64,000 bases of DNA from Sipunculus nudus (GCA_026874595.1 CM049309.1:52178079-52242078); one strand, 5' to 3'; shown: positions 35,595 through 48,069, counted from the first letter of the stretch. Notes: generated by a model not told the origin, from the sequence alone. Numbers and translations are program-made.

Positions 35595-37590
35595 TTTTAG
35601 CTCAGCTGACTGTAAGTCATCTCAGCTATAGCGATCACTCTTTTTGTCTGTTGTCCGTCTGTCTGTCTGTCGCGCTGTCCGTCTGTCTGTCCGTTAACCA
35701 GGCACAAATCGTAACCGCTGGACCTAGAATCTTATAACTTGACATTCTGAGAGGTCTATAAAAAATCTCCTTGGAAACCAGAAATTAGGTCTCTGTTACC
35801 CATATTCTTCGAGCTATGGGACCCCAAAGTACCCCCCAGAATAGTAAAAAATTTCATACAAAAACTTCAATATCTGACCGGCTTCTGTGGCTCAGGGGTA
35901 GAGCGCAGGACTCAAAGCCGGTAGATCGTGAGTTCGAACCTCAGCTGAGGCGGTGAGGTTTTTCACGGTCAGCTCCTACCCAGGGTGAGCGCTCTGCAGG
36001 CTTAATGGGAAGTTTGTGCCCAACAGCCGTGTTTCAATCACAAACGAGTGCGCCTTTCGAGGGTCCTTGGTGGTATGATTACCAACCCAAGGCCCGCAGG
36101 TGCAGTAGTCACCGGGCCTGGTTAAAGTCAGGATATCAAATGAGAGGAAGCGCGTGATACTGCCCTGTCACGTAGTCCGAAACTGAAATGGAAATCTGCA
36201 GATGTACATATAATTAGTTAAGCTAGCATTGAAAAAATGGAGGCGGTTACCTCCAACAAAAAATATTTAAAAAATAAAAAAATAAAAAATAAAAACTTCA
36301 ATATCTCATTAACTACATCACTGATAGTCATGATTTTTGGCATACATATTGATCATGAGATGTTCCATCAGTTCCTGCAGACTGGTGGCACCACCTATAT
36401 TTTTCGATTTTTTAAGAATAGTTTTCTCTATTTTTGAGACCTTTAAAAATGTGAACATCTGTTAACAGGGCACAAATCGTAAAGACTGGACCTAGAATCT
36501 TCATTCTTGACACACTGAGAGACCTATGAAAAGTCTCCATGGAAACCAGAAATTATGTCTCTGTTACCCATATCCTTGAGCTAGGGGGCCCCAAAGTACC
36601 CCCCCCCCTGGAATAGTCAAAAATTTCATACAAAAACTTCAATATCTCCTTAACTACATCACTGATGGTAATGATTTTTGGCATACATATTGATCATGGG
36701 ATGTTTCATCAGTTTCTGCAGACTGGTGGTGCCACCTGTATTTTTCGATTTTTAACGAATTGTTTTCTCTATTTTTGAGACCTTTGAAGATATGAACATC
36801 TGTTAACAGGGCACAAATCATAACAACTGGACCTAGAATCTTCATTCTTGACACACTGAGAGACCTATGAAAAGTCTCCATGGAAACCAGAAATTAGGTC
36901 TCTGTTACCCATATCCTTTAGCTGTATGGGTTCAAAATACCCCCCAGAATAATGAAAAATTTGATACAAAAACTGCAGTATCTCAATAACTGCAACACTG
37001 ATATTTATGATTTGTGGCATACATATTGATCATGAAGTGTTCCATCAGTTTTTGCAGACTGGGTGCGCCACATCTATTTTTTTCAAATTTTTACGAATTT
37101 TTTTCCTTATTTTTTAGACCTTTAAAGATGTGGTTATCTGTCAACAGGGTATAAATCGTAACAACTGGACTTAGAATCTTCATTCTGGTCATGCAATGAG
37201 GCCCATGAAAAATGTCTGTGGAAACCTGAAATGAGGTCTCTGTTACCCATATCCTTTAAGCTTTAGGACTCCGAAGTATCCCTCAGAATAATGGAAAATT
37301 TAATACAAAAGCTGAAGTATCTAAACAACTAATGCAGAGTTCACCATGATTCTTTGCATGGATTTTAAAGCCTTAAGTGTTTTTATTAGTTTCTGCAGAC
37401 TTTTTTTTTAAGTTAATGCATTTTTTCTCTATTTTTGATATACATATAAATACAGACACAATCTTGGCCTGTTGGTTAATCTGTTTGATGCTTCAGTTGA
37501 ATGGGTATATAATACCATTCAGATGATAAAATTTCCTTTTGCGAATCTCTTCCCAGTCACCTGAGAGTCATGACCCATGGGTCACTTGTT
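35595..37590 (+). mobile_element. B1: Helentron-like element with 340-bp tandem core
   Basis: Starts TTTTTAGCTCAGCTGACTG, with a local stem (AGCTCAG...CTGAGCT in sister copies), then a GTCCGTCTGTCTGTCCGTTAAC seed, then monomers marked by CTGTTAACAGGGCAC at 36459, 36800 and 37139 (period 339-341). It ends near AGTCATGACCCATGGGTCACTTGTT: the palindrome TGACCCATGGGTCA followed by CTTGTT. In B2 the 3' CAGTCAGCTGAG is the exact reverse complement of the 5' CTCAGCTGACTG. A SINE interrupts the first monomer. Confidence 0.75.
35876..36290 (+). mobile_element. tRNA-derived SINE with 16-bp target-site duplication
   Basis: AAAAACTTCAATATCT occurs exactly at 35860-35875 and 36291-36306, flanking a 415-bp insert in the B1 monomer. 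The head (about 35880-35951) is tRNA-like: acceptor GCTTCTG/CTGAGGC (6 of 7 pairs), D-arm GCTC-AGGGGTA-GAGC, box A TGGCTCAGGGG and box B GAGTTCGAACCTC. The anticodon stem is poor, so it is not a working tRNA. A tRNA-unrelated body (CAGCTCCTACCCAGG ... ACTGCCCTGTCACGTAG) and an A-rich tail follow. The perfect duplication shows a fairly recent insertion. Confidence 0.9.
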
Positions 37591-38151
37591 ATACAAATAG
37601 GCCAGAAAATGTGGAAATAACCTCACACAGGCCAGCTGTTTGTTTTGTTTATATTTACATGTTTATAATATGTGAGGGCCAACAAATAAAAAAATTCAAC
37701 AAAGGCATCTGTCTTCAATTCAGATAAGCCAGTACTTTGCAAATAGAGTTTTGCAACAAGTGACCTTTCTACCTCCACTTATATGCAAAGTACTACCTTA
37801 GGTTACATGTTTTTCCTGTTTGACAAAAAGCTGTATTTACAAACACGTTGTTGATAAAAAAAAGTTCATACATCCTTCACATTATAAGAACTTTTCATTA
37901 CTAGAATTATACCCTTAGATCTTTTATATATACACAGAGGAATCCAGAAATCACTTAAATTCTTTTTAAAAAGATAGGTGAATGGGCACCTTTAAGGGTT
38001 ACCCATTAATAAAATGCAGTGGCAATACACACAGTGCAAAATAGTACTCACGTGAGGAAATCCTTCCCTACAGTGCACTATAGGGCTTCTAAACGCACCA
38101 GATGTGGAGGAGTAAACTTTAGTGAAGGATTAAATGTGGTCCACTGAAATA

Positions 38152-38331
38152 CAGTTAAACCTATATCTAGTAAGACCACCCTTTGGACTGGACACAAGTG
38201 GTCTTAATTCACAGGTGGTCTGATAAGATAGGTCAGGTATAACCAATATGAATGACTTCAGTTGACTAAAGGGTGATCTTAATAGACAGATGGTCTTATT
38301 TAACAGGTGTTCTTTCAGACTAGTTTCACTG
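38152..38331 (+). mobile_element. J2: Tc1/mariner-type MITE, 180 bp
   Basis: TA on both sides. Ends CAGTTAAACCT and AGTTTCACTG are imperfect inverted repeats. Inner halves carry mirrored 'AAGACCACC' and 'GGTGTTCT' words. No coding capacity. Confidence 0.65.
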
Positions 38332-38464
38332 TATGTTGGATTATAATTGTTCCAAGGCAAATAACATTAAAAATAAGGCTTTGTGGTGGAACTTAAAAGA
38401 AGAAATTATATTTGGTAAGCATGCATGTGTGCAATGTAACAGAACAGGCTTTTTCTTAAGTTGT

Positions 38465-38580
38465 AAAAAAAATTGATTTTCAAGTTTGACAGTTGAGACA
38501 AGTTCCTGGCAATCCCACAGTTCCTAACTTGAAGAGGTTGATTTTGAATAGAAACAATCTCTGGTGGGAGGGTGATGACA
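38465..38580 (+). repeat. R: dispersed repeat, copy 1
   Basis: ACAGTTGAGACAAGT, GGCAATCC.ACAGT and TTGA-TAG-AAC-A-CTCTG-TG occur in the same order at 51405-51520. Confidence 0.55.
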
Positions 38581-39111
38581 ATGGAATTGCATTTTAAAAT
38601 GCTGAATCAGCACTTTAGCACAGACTCTACCTTTTGATGCATATTTGCCTAAAAATTTCAAAACACTTAAATACTGCATTAACTACATTACATATTGCCT
38701 TCATAGCTGAAATATCACTCCCTTCTAAGCTTGATATTTTATATTCAGATAATCATATATCAGATTTCCATGGTATTGTCACGTCTCAGATCAACCCATC
38801 AGATCCTGCCTGATTATATGTGGAAAAAAAGGTTCATTAGACCCAGACTCGTCAAACAGCTGTCATCATTAAATCTGTAAGTTCCAAAAAATATGTTGTC
38901 TATGTTTTTTTTGGATGTTAATTGCTCCAATATTTACCAGTCCTGTGGTCTGGTGATTGGCATATCTGAGCTATCACAGCTTAAGATGGTTCAATTGACC
39001 TCACCACCAGAGCCCTAATGCCCCACCCTTTCGACCTAATTATTATAATGAGCCCCAAAAACGCTCCTACATAGAGGGTCTTCCTTGAGACAGCTTTTAA
39101 CAAGGCAGTAA

Positions 39112-39158
39112 TGACGTTACAAAGGTGGATGACATAGACGTCACATTGACTGACGTCA
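39112..39158. promoter_or_regulatory. Cluster of three CRE/ATF-like sites
   Basis: TGACGTTA (39112), GACGTCAC (39137) and the perfect palindrome TGACGTCA (39151) lie within 47 bp of otherwise unique sequence. These match the CREB/ATF site class. No TATA box or start site is evident. Confidence 0.3.
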
Positions 39159-40034
39159 TTGACTGGAATCACTGAACTGATGAATATCTTGCAGTCATTG
39201 TGAACCGTCCTTCAATATTTTGGATTATTTGTCTCATACAAATTACATGCCATGCAGGTAAGACATTATTTATGCGGTAGTCGGAGGAATGGCCCCTGCA
39301 ACTGTTTGCTTAGAACTTTTTACACTGTCTATTTTGTATACAGACTACACGTGTTCTGTTTGGGAGAGGTCTCCCAAATTACGCAGATTATATTATGGTC
39401 AGGTGACTTACAGTTTACAGTAATATCTGCAACCTGATTGGCTGCATGGAACAGTTATTCTCATGATTATTCATTAAATGAATATGCTCTAAAGGTCATG
39501 TAAAGTTCATGGATAGGTCACTTCTGTAAAATGCAGCTGGTATCAGGCATTATGAACCATCTCTATGCCTATCAAGCATCTGTCAGCAGTGCTTTCAGGG
39601 ACCTTGATTCAGCAAGGAAAATGTACTGCAATGGCTATTCATCCTATTGCATTGAGAGAGAGAGAGAGAAAAATATTTTATTCGACATAAAAGTAAAGTA
39701 TACATACAAAATATATTCAATATGTCAATATTTTTGTTCTTATTATGTCTGGAGACTGTTGTTAAGGATTTTTATCCACTGACACAACAGCCACCTGTGT
39801 ATGACACATAGAGAGTGAGAGAATTTGTACATAAATATGGAGGTTAAATGATTATACATTCCATAATTTTTGAGACTATATGATTTAATGAGGAAATTTG
39901 TGAAAAAAATGGGAAGATTTAAAACTTGAAATACTGAAATTAGTTTTTTATGGAAAAAAATTTTTTTTTTGCTTTCACTGATTTTTGTTACAGATGTAAC
40001 AGTTTATCTAGAGGTATTTATATGGTGATAAACA

Positions 40035-40235
40035 GCTTAAAATTAACCTTAAGCTTAGAGTGATGAATATGCCCAAAATAACACATCAATTCACAAACCA
40101 ACTTGTAAATCCATCTCTATGGTCACAAGTCATTTTCTGTGTCATGTACATGTAACATCTAGTAACCTGTGACATGCTTGTATTCATGCAGTCAGAAATT
40201 TAACAATCACGCAGGGGGAATTTACCAATATGCTA
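40035..40235 (+). repeat. Q: dispersed repeat, copy 2
   Basis: Aligns in order with 29085-29300: AAGTCATTTTCTGTG, TAGTAACCTG, ATTCATGCAGTCAGAAATT, GCAGGGGGAATTTACCAAT. The identity lies 11 kb away in the same orientation. Confidence 0.6.
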
Positions 40236-40837
40236 AGTTAAAACAGAATGAGGCATTGTCAAAATTGATGAAAAATAATTGCATCCTAATCAGGCCATAC
40301 AAAGAGTTTCTCCTCATTACTAAGCAGGGCACTCTGACATCTCAATTGATTCTCTTATGTCAGATTGGTAAAATGGCATTAATGATCAGAGACATGGATC
40401 AGAGGATGAGTCTCTTGTCTCATCATAACGGGGTGTTCTGTCTGATACTGGCATGGTCTTATTTTAATACTCCTGGGGGTCTCATCAAGGTTGCCAGGGT
40501 GACTGATACTATTCCTCAAGGATTCTTCTGATCTGATCAACATTAGCACTTCCTATAGACCATGGTTTGGGGTTATTTATTTTTCCTGTTCATCAGTTTG
40601 ATATTATTATGACAGAACAGCAAATAAAAGTTATGCAAACAAGCAAACATTTTTCTATGGATTCCCCACTTCCATTTTTCATGGAGCAAATTTTTCTTAC
40701 AAATGATGAACTGGTCCTTGGTAATGTTGCTAATTTGTGCTGTGGCACAATTTCCTTTAAAGAATTCTTAAAGATATGGCAAAAAGGGCTAAATTTAGTG
40801 TTGATGAGTTACATCATTTCAAGAAATGAGATTTTTC

Positions 40838-41790
40838 CCAGCTGAATGAAAGTCATCTTAGCTACAGTGATCACTCTTTGTCCTTGTACTGTCCAGCTGT
40901 CTGTCTGTCCGTAAACAGGGTACAAATTGTGAACACTGGACCTAGAAATTTTTCACTGTAGATCCATGGAGGTCAATTAAAATCTCTTTGGTCTTTGGAA
41001 ATTAGGTCACTGTGACCTATTTTCTTTCAGTTATGGGACTCACAAGTACACCCCCCAGAATGGGGGTTGTGTCCATCTGACTTATTGGTACTCAAATCAT
41101 ACTCTTTCACATAGCTCACAGATATATTTCATAATGGCCTTACTTTTGATGTAAAAGGAGACATAACAATGACCACCCTTTACATTAAGAAAGGAATTTC
41201 TTGATTCAACAGTTAAGAATTGTGACCTGTCTGACTTTCTGGGTGTTTAAAATTAGGTATTCTGTTCATAGCTCACAGGTCACAGTGGCCTAATTTTAGG
41301 ATTAAAAGGAGACTTACCAAGTTTTGTGCCCTGTCTGACTGTCTGGATGGTCCTAATCATATTTTTGGCTGGTCACTTAAAAAATATAGGTCACCATGAC
41401 CTATTTCCAGGTTTTCAAGGAAATTTGACCAGAACCTCCAAAGATTTTGTGTTATTTTGTGTTTTTTTCCCTATTGCTTGCAAAATGTAGGTCACACTGA
41501 CCTAATTTTATGTTACCAAGGACATTTATATAGGAGCTCCACGAATGTCACATTAGAAGATTCTAGACAAAATGGATATAATTTGTGCCCCATCTGACTC
41601 TCTGCTGGGTGCTCAGAATCATGTTTACAACCAGTAGCTCACAGAATATAGGTCACCAAGACCTAATTTCAGGTTTCCAAGGAGATTTGCCTTGGACATC
41701 TAAGTCTAATGATTACAGTTTGTGCCCTGTTAACATTTCTTCATTTGAAGGTTTCAAAAATAGAGAAAAAAATTAGCTTTTCAAGTGCTT
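40838..41790. mobile_element. B0: composite, head-to-head B-type remnants
   Basis: 40838-41060 is B in plus orientation (CAGCTGAATGAAAGTCATC, GTCTGTCTGTCCGTAAACAGG, ATTAGGTCACTGTGACC). 41640-41790 is B in minus orientation: TGTGCCCTGTTAAC and AAAATAGAGAAAAAAATT are reverse complements of B words. Between them AGGTCAC.TGACCTA-type monomers recur about every 120-140 bp and contain near-palindromes. Confidence 0.5.
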
Positions 41791-42108
41791 ATTTATATAT
41801 AAAAAAAGAAAAAGTATATTTTGCATTTGCTAAAATTAAAAAAAAAATCAGCTATATTTTGCATTTGCTCAACATTTTATACGCCCGTCATATGACAGGA
41901 GTATTATGGTATACATATTTATATAAATTTCCTGTGGTATTGTATCAGTGGACATTACCAGTATTTCCTATGGTTTTTCAATCAGTGGACATTTCCAGTA
42001 TATCCTTTTGTATTGTATCAGTGGACATTACCATTATTTCCTATGGTATTTTTATCACTAGACATTACCAATATTTCCTATGGTAATTTTATCAGTGGAC
42101 ATACCATT

Positions 42109-45100
42109 TTTTAGCTCAGCTGACAAAAAGTCATCTGAGCTATAGCAATCACTCTTTGTCCGTCGTCCGTCTGTCTGTCCATCTGTCCGTTAACCAGGCA
42201 CACATCGTAACCGCTGGACCTAGAACCTTGTTACTTGGGATTCTGAGAGGTCCATGGAAAATCTCCTTGGAAACCAGAAATTAGGTCTCTGTTACCCATA
42301 TCCTTCAAGTTATGGGGCCCCAATGTACCCCCCAGAAAAGTAAAAAATTTCATACAAAAACTTCAATATCTCATTAACTACTTGACTGATGGTCATGATT
42401 TTTGGCATACATATTGATCATAAGATGTTCCATCAGTTCCTGAAGACTGGTGGTGCCACCTGTATTTTTCGATTTTTTATGAATTTTTTTCTCTATTTTT
42501 GATACCTTTAAAAATGTGAACATCTGTTAACAAGGCACAAATCGTAAAGACTGGACCTAGAATCTTCACTCTCGACACACTGAGAGACCTATAAAAAGTC
42601 TCCATGGAAACCAGAAATTAAGTCTCTGTTACCCATATCCTTTGAGCTATGGGGCCCCAAAGTACCCCCCAGAAAAGTAAAAAAAATTTCATACAAAAAC
42701 TTCAATTTCTCATTAAATACTTGACTGATGGTAATGATTTTTGGCATACATATTGATCATGAGATGTTCCGTCACTTCCTGCAGACTTGTGGCGCCACCT
42801 GTATCATTCAGTTTTTTTATGAATTTTTTTCTCTATTTTTGAGACCTTTCAAAATGTGAACATCTGTTAACATGGCACAAATTGTAAAGACTGGTTCTAG
42901 AATCTTAATTCTTGACACACTTAGAGGTCCATGAAAAATCTCCTTGGAAACCAGACATTATGTCTCTGTTAACCATATCCTTCGAGCTATGGGGCCCCAA
43001 TTTTAAGTACCCGCCAGAGTAGTCAAAAATTTCATACAAAACTTCAATATCTCAATAACTACGTCACTGATGGTCATGATTTTTGGCATACATATTGATT
43101 ATGAGATGTGTCATCACTTCCTGCAGACTGGTGGCGCCACCTGTATTGTTCGATTTTTTATGAATTTTTTTCTCTATTTTTGAGCCCTTTCAAAATGTGA
43201 ACATCTGTTAACAAGGCACAAATCGTAAAGACTGGACCTAGAATCTTAAATCTTGACACACTGAGAGGTCCATAAAAAATCTCCTTGGAAACCAGAAATT
43301 AGGTCTCTGTTACCCATATCCTTTGAGCTATGGGGCCCCAAAGTACCCCCCAGAAAAGTAAAAAATTTCATACAAAAACTTCAATAAATCAATAACTACA
43401 TCACTGATGGTCATGATTTTTGGCATACATATTGATTATGAGATGTGTCATCACTTCCTGCAGACTGGTGGCGCCACCTGTATTGTTCGATTTTTTATGA
43501 ATTTTTTTCTCTATTTTTGAGCCCTTTCAAAATGTGAACATCTGTTAACAAGGCACAAATCGTAAAGACTGGACCTAGAATCTTAAATCTTGACACACTG
43601 AGAGGTCCATAAAAAATCTCCTTGGAAACCAGAAATTAGGTCTCTGTTACCCATATCCTTTGAGCTATGGGGCCCCAAAGTACCCCCCAGAAAAGTAAAA
43701 AATTTCATACAAAAACTTCAATAAATCAATAACTACATCACTGATGGTCATGATTTTTGGCATACATATTGATTATGAGATGTGTCATCACTTCCTGCAG
43801 ACTGGTGGCGCCACCTGTATCGTTCGAATTTTTAGGAATTTTTTTCTTTATTTTTGAGACCTTTAATGATATGAACATCTGTTAACAGGGCACAAATCAT
43901 AAAAACTGGACCAAGAATCTTCATTCTTGACACACAGGGAGACCCATGAAAATTCTCCATGGAAACCTGAAATTAGGTCTCTGTTAACCATATTCTTAAG
44001 GCTGTATGGCTGGAAAATTTGATACAAAAAGTGCAGTATCTCAATAACTACAACACTGATGGTCATGATTTTCGGCATACATATTGATCATGAGCTGTTC
44101 CATCAGTTTCTGCAGACTGGGTGCGCCACCTCTATTTTTTTCAAATTTTTACGAATTTTTTTTTTGAGACCTTTAAAGATGCGGTTATCTGTCAACAGGG
44201 TACAAATTGCAACAACTGGACCTAGAAACTTCATTCTTGTCATGCAAGGAGGCCCATGAAGAGTGACTGTGGAAACTTGAAATTAGGTCTCTGTTAGTGT
44301 TACCCATATCCTTCAAGCTATAGGACTCTGAAGTATCCCTCAGAATAATGGACAATATGATACAAAAGCTGAAGTATCTGAACAACTAATGCGGAGATCA
44401 TCATGATTCTTTGCATGGATATTGACCATTAAGTGTTTTTATTAGTTTCTGCAGACTGGTGGAGCCAAAATGAAGTTTTGCAGATACTATGTTGTTGACC
44501 GGGTTCCTCCACCACCGCCACGTTTGTTTCCAGAGAGCTCCTCTGAGAAAAATGGACCGATTTTTCTGAAACTTGCACCAATTATTGAGTCACATGTGAA
44601 CTAGTGCCTAACCAATTTGTGTTGACCTCTGACCTTTCCCCTCTATCCAGCGTCGATTTGTGCGTCTGTTTCCACACATAAACCCTCATACCTCGGGAAC
44701 CGATTGACCAATCAGGAAATAAAATTTATACAAATGTAGCCCTTGGATTGCTTTATAACATACACAAAAATGGTGACGCCACCTGTAACCATGTTTGCAG
44801 TGTCCATCTGTTCATCTGCCTTGGGTAAAAATCACTTATATCTCTGCAGTGAATTGACTAATTCACCTAAAATTCGGCATGCATATACATCCAGGATAGC
44901 TTTCTTGATTTTATGACAGATGGCGCCACCTACATTTACGTTCACGCTGATCACATCGAAGCTCATATCTGGGGAACCGTTTAACCGATTGGGCCAAAAT
45001 TTTGCATGTGTATAGATCTCACATAGCTCTTTATCATACGCAAAATTGGTGGCGCCACCTGCAACCATTTTTGCACAGCGTCTGTCTGTTTTCTGCCGTG

Positions 45101-45819
45101 GGATAATGTCACTCATATCTCGGCAGTGGTTTGACATATCTGCCTAAAATTTTGCAGTTTCATACATCCTGGATAGCTTTCTTGATTTTATGACAGGTGG
45201 CGCCACCTACATTCTAGTTTATGCTGCAGACATCCGAGCTCATATCTCGGGAACCTTTTGAACGATTGGGCCAAAATTTTGCATGTGTATAGATCTCACA
45301 TAGGTCTTTATCATACACAAAACTGGAGTTGCCACCTGCTACCATTTTTGCACAGTGTCTGTCTGTTTGTCTGCCGTCAGCTAAAATCACTCATATACAT
45401 GTAGTGGTTTGACTTTTCTGCCTAAAATTTTGCATATGTATACAACTTGGACAGCTTTCTGGATTTGTGGTAGGTGGCACAAACTACATACACATTTAGG
45501 CTGCAGACATGCATGCTAATATGCAACATACCTCACTCTATTTCCCCTTGCCACTCAATCCATGCCTCACTTCAACCGTTCCACTCTGATTTTGGCGGAT
45601 ACACGTAGTCACTTGTCGGCTACCCGTATTCTAGTTTTTAAAGTTTACACATTTTTTCTCTATTTTTGAGATATATAAATACAGACTAAATCTTGGCCTG
45701 TTGGTTAATCTGTTTGATGCTTCAGTTGAATGGGTATATACTACCATTCTGATGATAAAATTTCCTTTTGTGAATCTCTTCCCAGTCAGCTGAGCGTCAT
45801 GACCCATGGGTCACTTGTT
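42109..45819 (+). mobile_element. B2: Helentron-like B element, 340-bp monomers
   Basis: Starts TTTAGCTCAGCTGAC and ends CAGTCAGCTGAGCGTCATGACCCATGGGTCACTTGTT. The 5' CTCAGCTGAC and 3' GTCAGCTGAG are inverted copies. Monomer mark CTGTTAACA at 42524, 42864, 43205, 43542 and 43879 gives periods of 340, 341, 337 and 337. Monomers starting 43205 and 43542 are nearly identical, indicating recent homogenisation. Perfect GGTGGCGCCACC at 43130, 43467 and 43804. A4 is nested in the last monomer. Confidence 0.8.
44466..45634 (+). mobile_element. A4: Helitron-like A element nested in B2
   Basis: Interrupts a B monomer after GCAGACTGGTGGAGCC; the B text resumes as TTTACACATTTTTTCTC after the CTAG at 45631-45634. 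The 3' hairpin GTAGTC-ACTTGTCG-GCTAC precedes CCGTATTCTAG. Perfect GGTGGCGCCACC at 45048 and 45196. No target duplication, as expected of Helitrons. 5' boundary by comparison with A3. Confidence 0.75.
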
Positions 45820-46448
45820 TCTATGGTATTTTGTCGTGAACATTACCATTATTTCCAATGTTTTTTTTATTTATGGACATCATGATTATTTTCTTATGGT
45901 AATTGTATCAATTGACATTACCAATAATATCTGTGGTTATCAGTAGGCATTACCATTAAATCCTATGGTTATCAGTGGACATAACCATTATTTCCTATTG
46001 TATTTTATTAGTGGACATTACCAATATATCCCCTGGTATTATATCAGTGGACATTACCATTATTTCCTATGGTATTTTTATCAGTGGGCATCACCCTCAT
46101 TTCCTATGGTTATTAGCTCAGCTGACTGAAAGTCATCTGAGCTATAGCGATCACTCTTCATCTGGCGTCCGTCTGTCCGGTCGTCCGGCAGTCTGGCAGT
46201 CCGTCTGTGAACAGGGCACAAATGGTAACCCCTGGACCTAGAATCTTCTTACTTAACATCCAGGGAGGTCCATGAAAAATCTCCTGGGAAACCTGAAATG
46301 AGGTCTCTGTTACCCATATTCACCAAGTTATGGGTCTTGTAAGTAGCCCCCAGAATAATCAAAAATGTTATACAAAAGCTCATGTATCTGAAGTGTTTCA
46401 TCAGTTTCAGCAGACTTTTTATGAATTTTTTTCTTTATTTTTGAGACC

Positions 46449-47270
46449 TTCAAAAAGCCTCATCTTGTAACATGGCACAAATCGTAACCCCTCCCCTAGA
46501 ATCTTCATACTTGACATCTAGATAGGTCCATGAAAAGACTTCATGGAAATCTGAAATAAGGTCTCTGTTACCCATATTCTCCGAGCTATGGAGCTCATAA
46601 GTACCCCTCAGAAAAGTTAAAAATTTGATTCCGAAACTCGAGTATCTGAATAACTAATGCATTGAACACCATGATTTTTTGCATGATTATTGATCATGGA
46701 GTGTTCCATCATTTCCTGCAAACTGGTGGCTCCATCTGTATTTTTTTCTAATTTTTACAAATTTTTTTTCTCTATTTTTGATACCTTCAAGGAAGCTGTC
46801 ATCTGTTAACAGGGCACAAATTGTAACCTCTGGATCTGGAATCTAAGATCTAACTTGACATTCAAAAAGCCTCATCTTGTAACATGGCACAAATCGTAAC
46901 CCCTCCCCTAGAATCTTCATACTTGACATCTAGATAGGTCCATGAAAAGACTTCATGGAAATCTGAAATAAGGTCTCTGTTACCCATATTCTCCGAGCTA
47001 TGGAGCTCATAAGTACCCCTCAGAAAAGTTAAAAATTTGATTCCAAAACTCGAGTATCTGAATAACTAATGCATTGATCACCATGATTTTTTGCATGATT
47101 ATTGATCATGGAGTGTTCCATCATTTCCTGCAAACTGGTGGCTCCATCTGTATTTTTTTCTAATTTTTACAAATTTTTTTCTCTATTTTTGATACCTTCA
47201 AGGAAGCTGTCATCTGTTAACAGGGCACAAATTGTAACCTCTGGATCTAGAATCTAAGATCTAACTTGTT
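46449..47270 (+). repeat. 412-bp tandem duplication inside B3
   Basis: Text from CAAAAAGCCTCATCTTG (46451) recurs from 46863 (offset 412) and stays nearly identical to about 47270, differing at a few bases (for example CCGAAACTC versus CCAAAACTC, GAACACC versus GATCACC). It is longer than one 340-bp monomer, so it is an extra duplication. Confidence 0.9.
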
Positions 47271-48069
47271 ATCAAGGGACGTCCATGAAAAGTCTCTGTG
47301 GAAACATGAAATGAGGTCTCTGTTACCCATATCCTCCGAGCTATGAGGCTCCTAAGTACTCCTCAGTATAAATTAAAAGTTTGATACAAAAACTCCAGTA
47401 TCTGAATAACTAGTGCACTGATGGCCATGACTTTTTGCATGCCTATTGATCTTGGAGTGTTTCATCAGTTCCTGCAGACTGGTGGCGCTACCTGTATTTT
47501 TTTTAAATGTTTTCACATTTTTTTCTCTATTTTTGAGACCTTCAAATAAAGCGTCATCTTGTAACATGGCACAAATCGTAACCTCTGGCCCTAGAATTGT
47601 CATACTTGATATCTAGAGAGATCCATGAAAAGTTTTCATGGAAATCTGAAATTAGGTTTCTGTTACCCATATTCTCTGAGCTATGGAGCTCGTAATTAAC
47701 CCTCAGAAAAGTTAAAAATTTGATACAAAAGCTTCAGTATCTGAATAACTACTGCATTGATCATCATGATTCTATGCATGAATATTGATCATGGAGTGTT
47801 CCATCATTACCTGCAAACTTGTGGCGCCACCTGTATTCTTTCTAATTTTTAATTATCTAATTTTTTTCTCTATTTTTGTTACCTTCAAAGAAGCTGAAAT
47901 CTGTTAACAGGGCATAAATCGTAACTGCTGGACCTGGAATCTTTGAACTTGACATCGAGGGAGGTCCATGAAAAGTCTTCATAGAAATCTGAAATAAGGT
48001 TTCTGTTACCCATATTCTCTGCGCTATGGGGCTCGTAAGTACCCCTCACAATAATTAAAAATTTGATAT

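Larger units (their letters stand above)
35541..38002 (+). mobile_element. K-family element split by B1
   Basis: The left piece (TAAAGAGGCCCAATC...) is at 35541-35594. The right piece resumes at 37591 and runs through GTTTGTTTTGTTTATATT, TGTATTTACAAACACGTTGTTGAT and CCAGAAATCACTT to AGGTGAATGGGCACCTTTAA at about 37976-37997, the reverse complement of a K left end. K therefore has TTAAAGG-type inverted termini. Confidence 0.6.
38332..40837. other. Mostly unique DNA
   Basis: Holds the R copy at 38465, a CRE-like cluster at 39112, a (GA)n tract at 39654-39669 and the Q copy at 40035. The open frame at 40169-40531 lies partly in Q and looks non-coding. Confidence 0.4.

Noticed and set aside
35880-35951. 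Functional tRNA gene
   Set aside because: Box A, box B, D-arm and acceptor are good, but the anticodon stem does not pair and the sequence continues into a SINE body with target duplications.
40169-40531. 120-codon open frame, plus strand
   Set aside because: It starts inside dispersed repeat Q, has no recognised domain and no splice or initiation context.
41709-42086. 125-codon open frame
   Set aside because: It runs through a reversed B fragment and the G minisatellite; its repeated residues follow the DNA repeat.
44832-45137. 101-codon minus frame with Gly-Gly-Ala-Thr repeats
   Set aside because: GGTGGCGCCACC is its own reverse complement and reads Gly-Gly-Ala-Thr on both strands; this is element A4.
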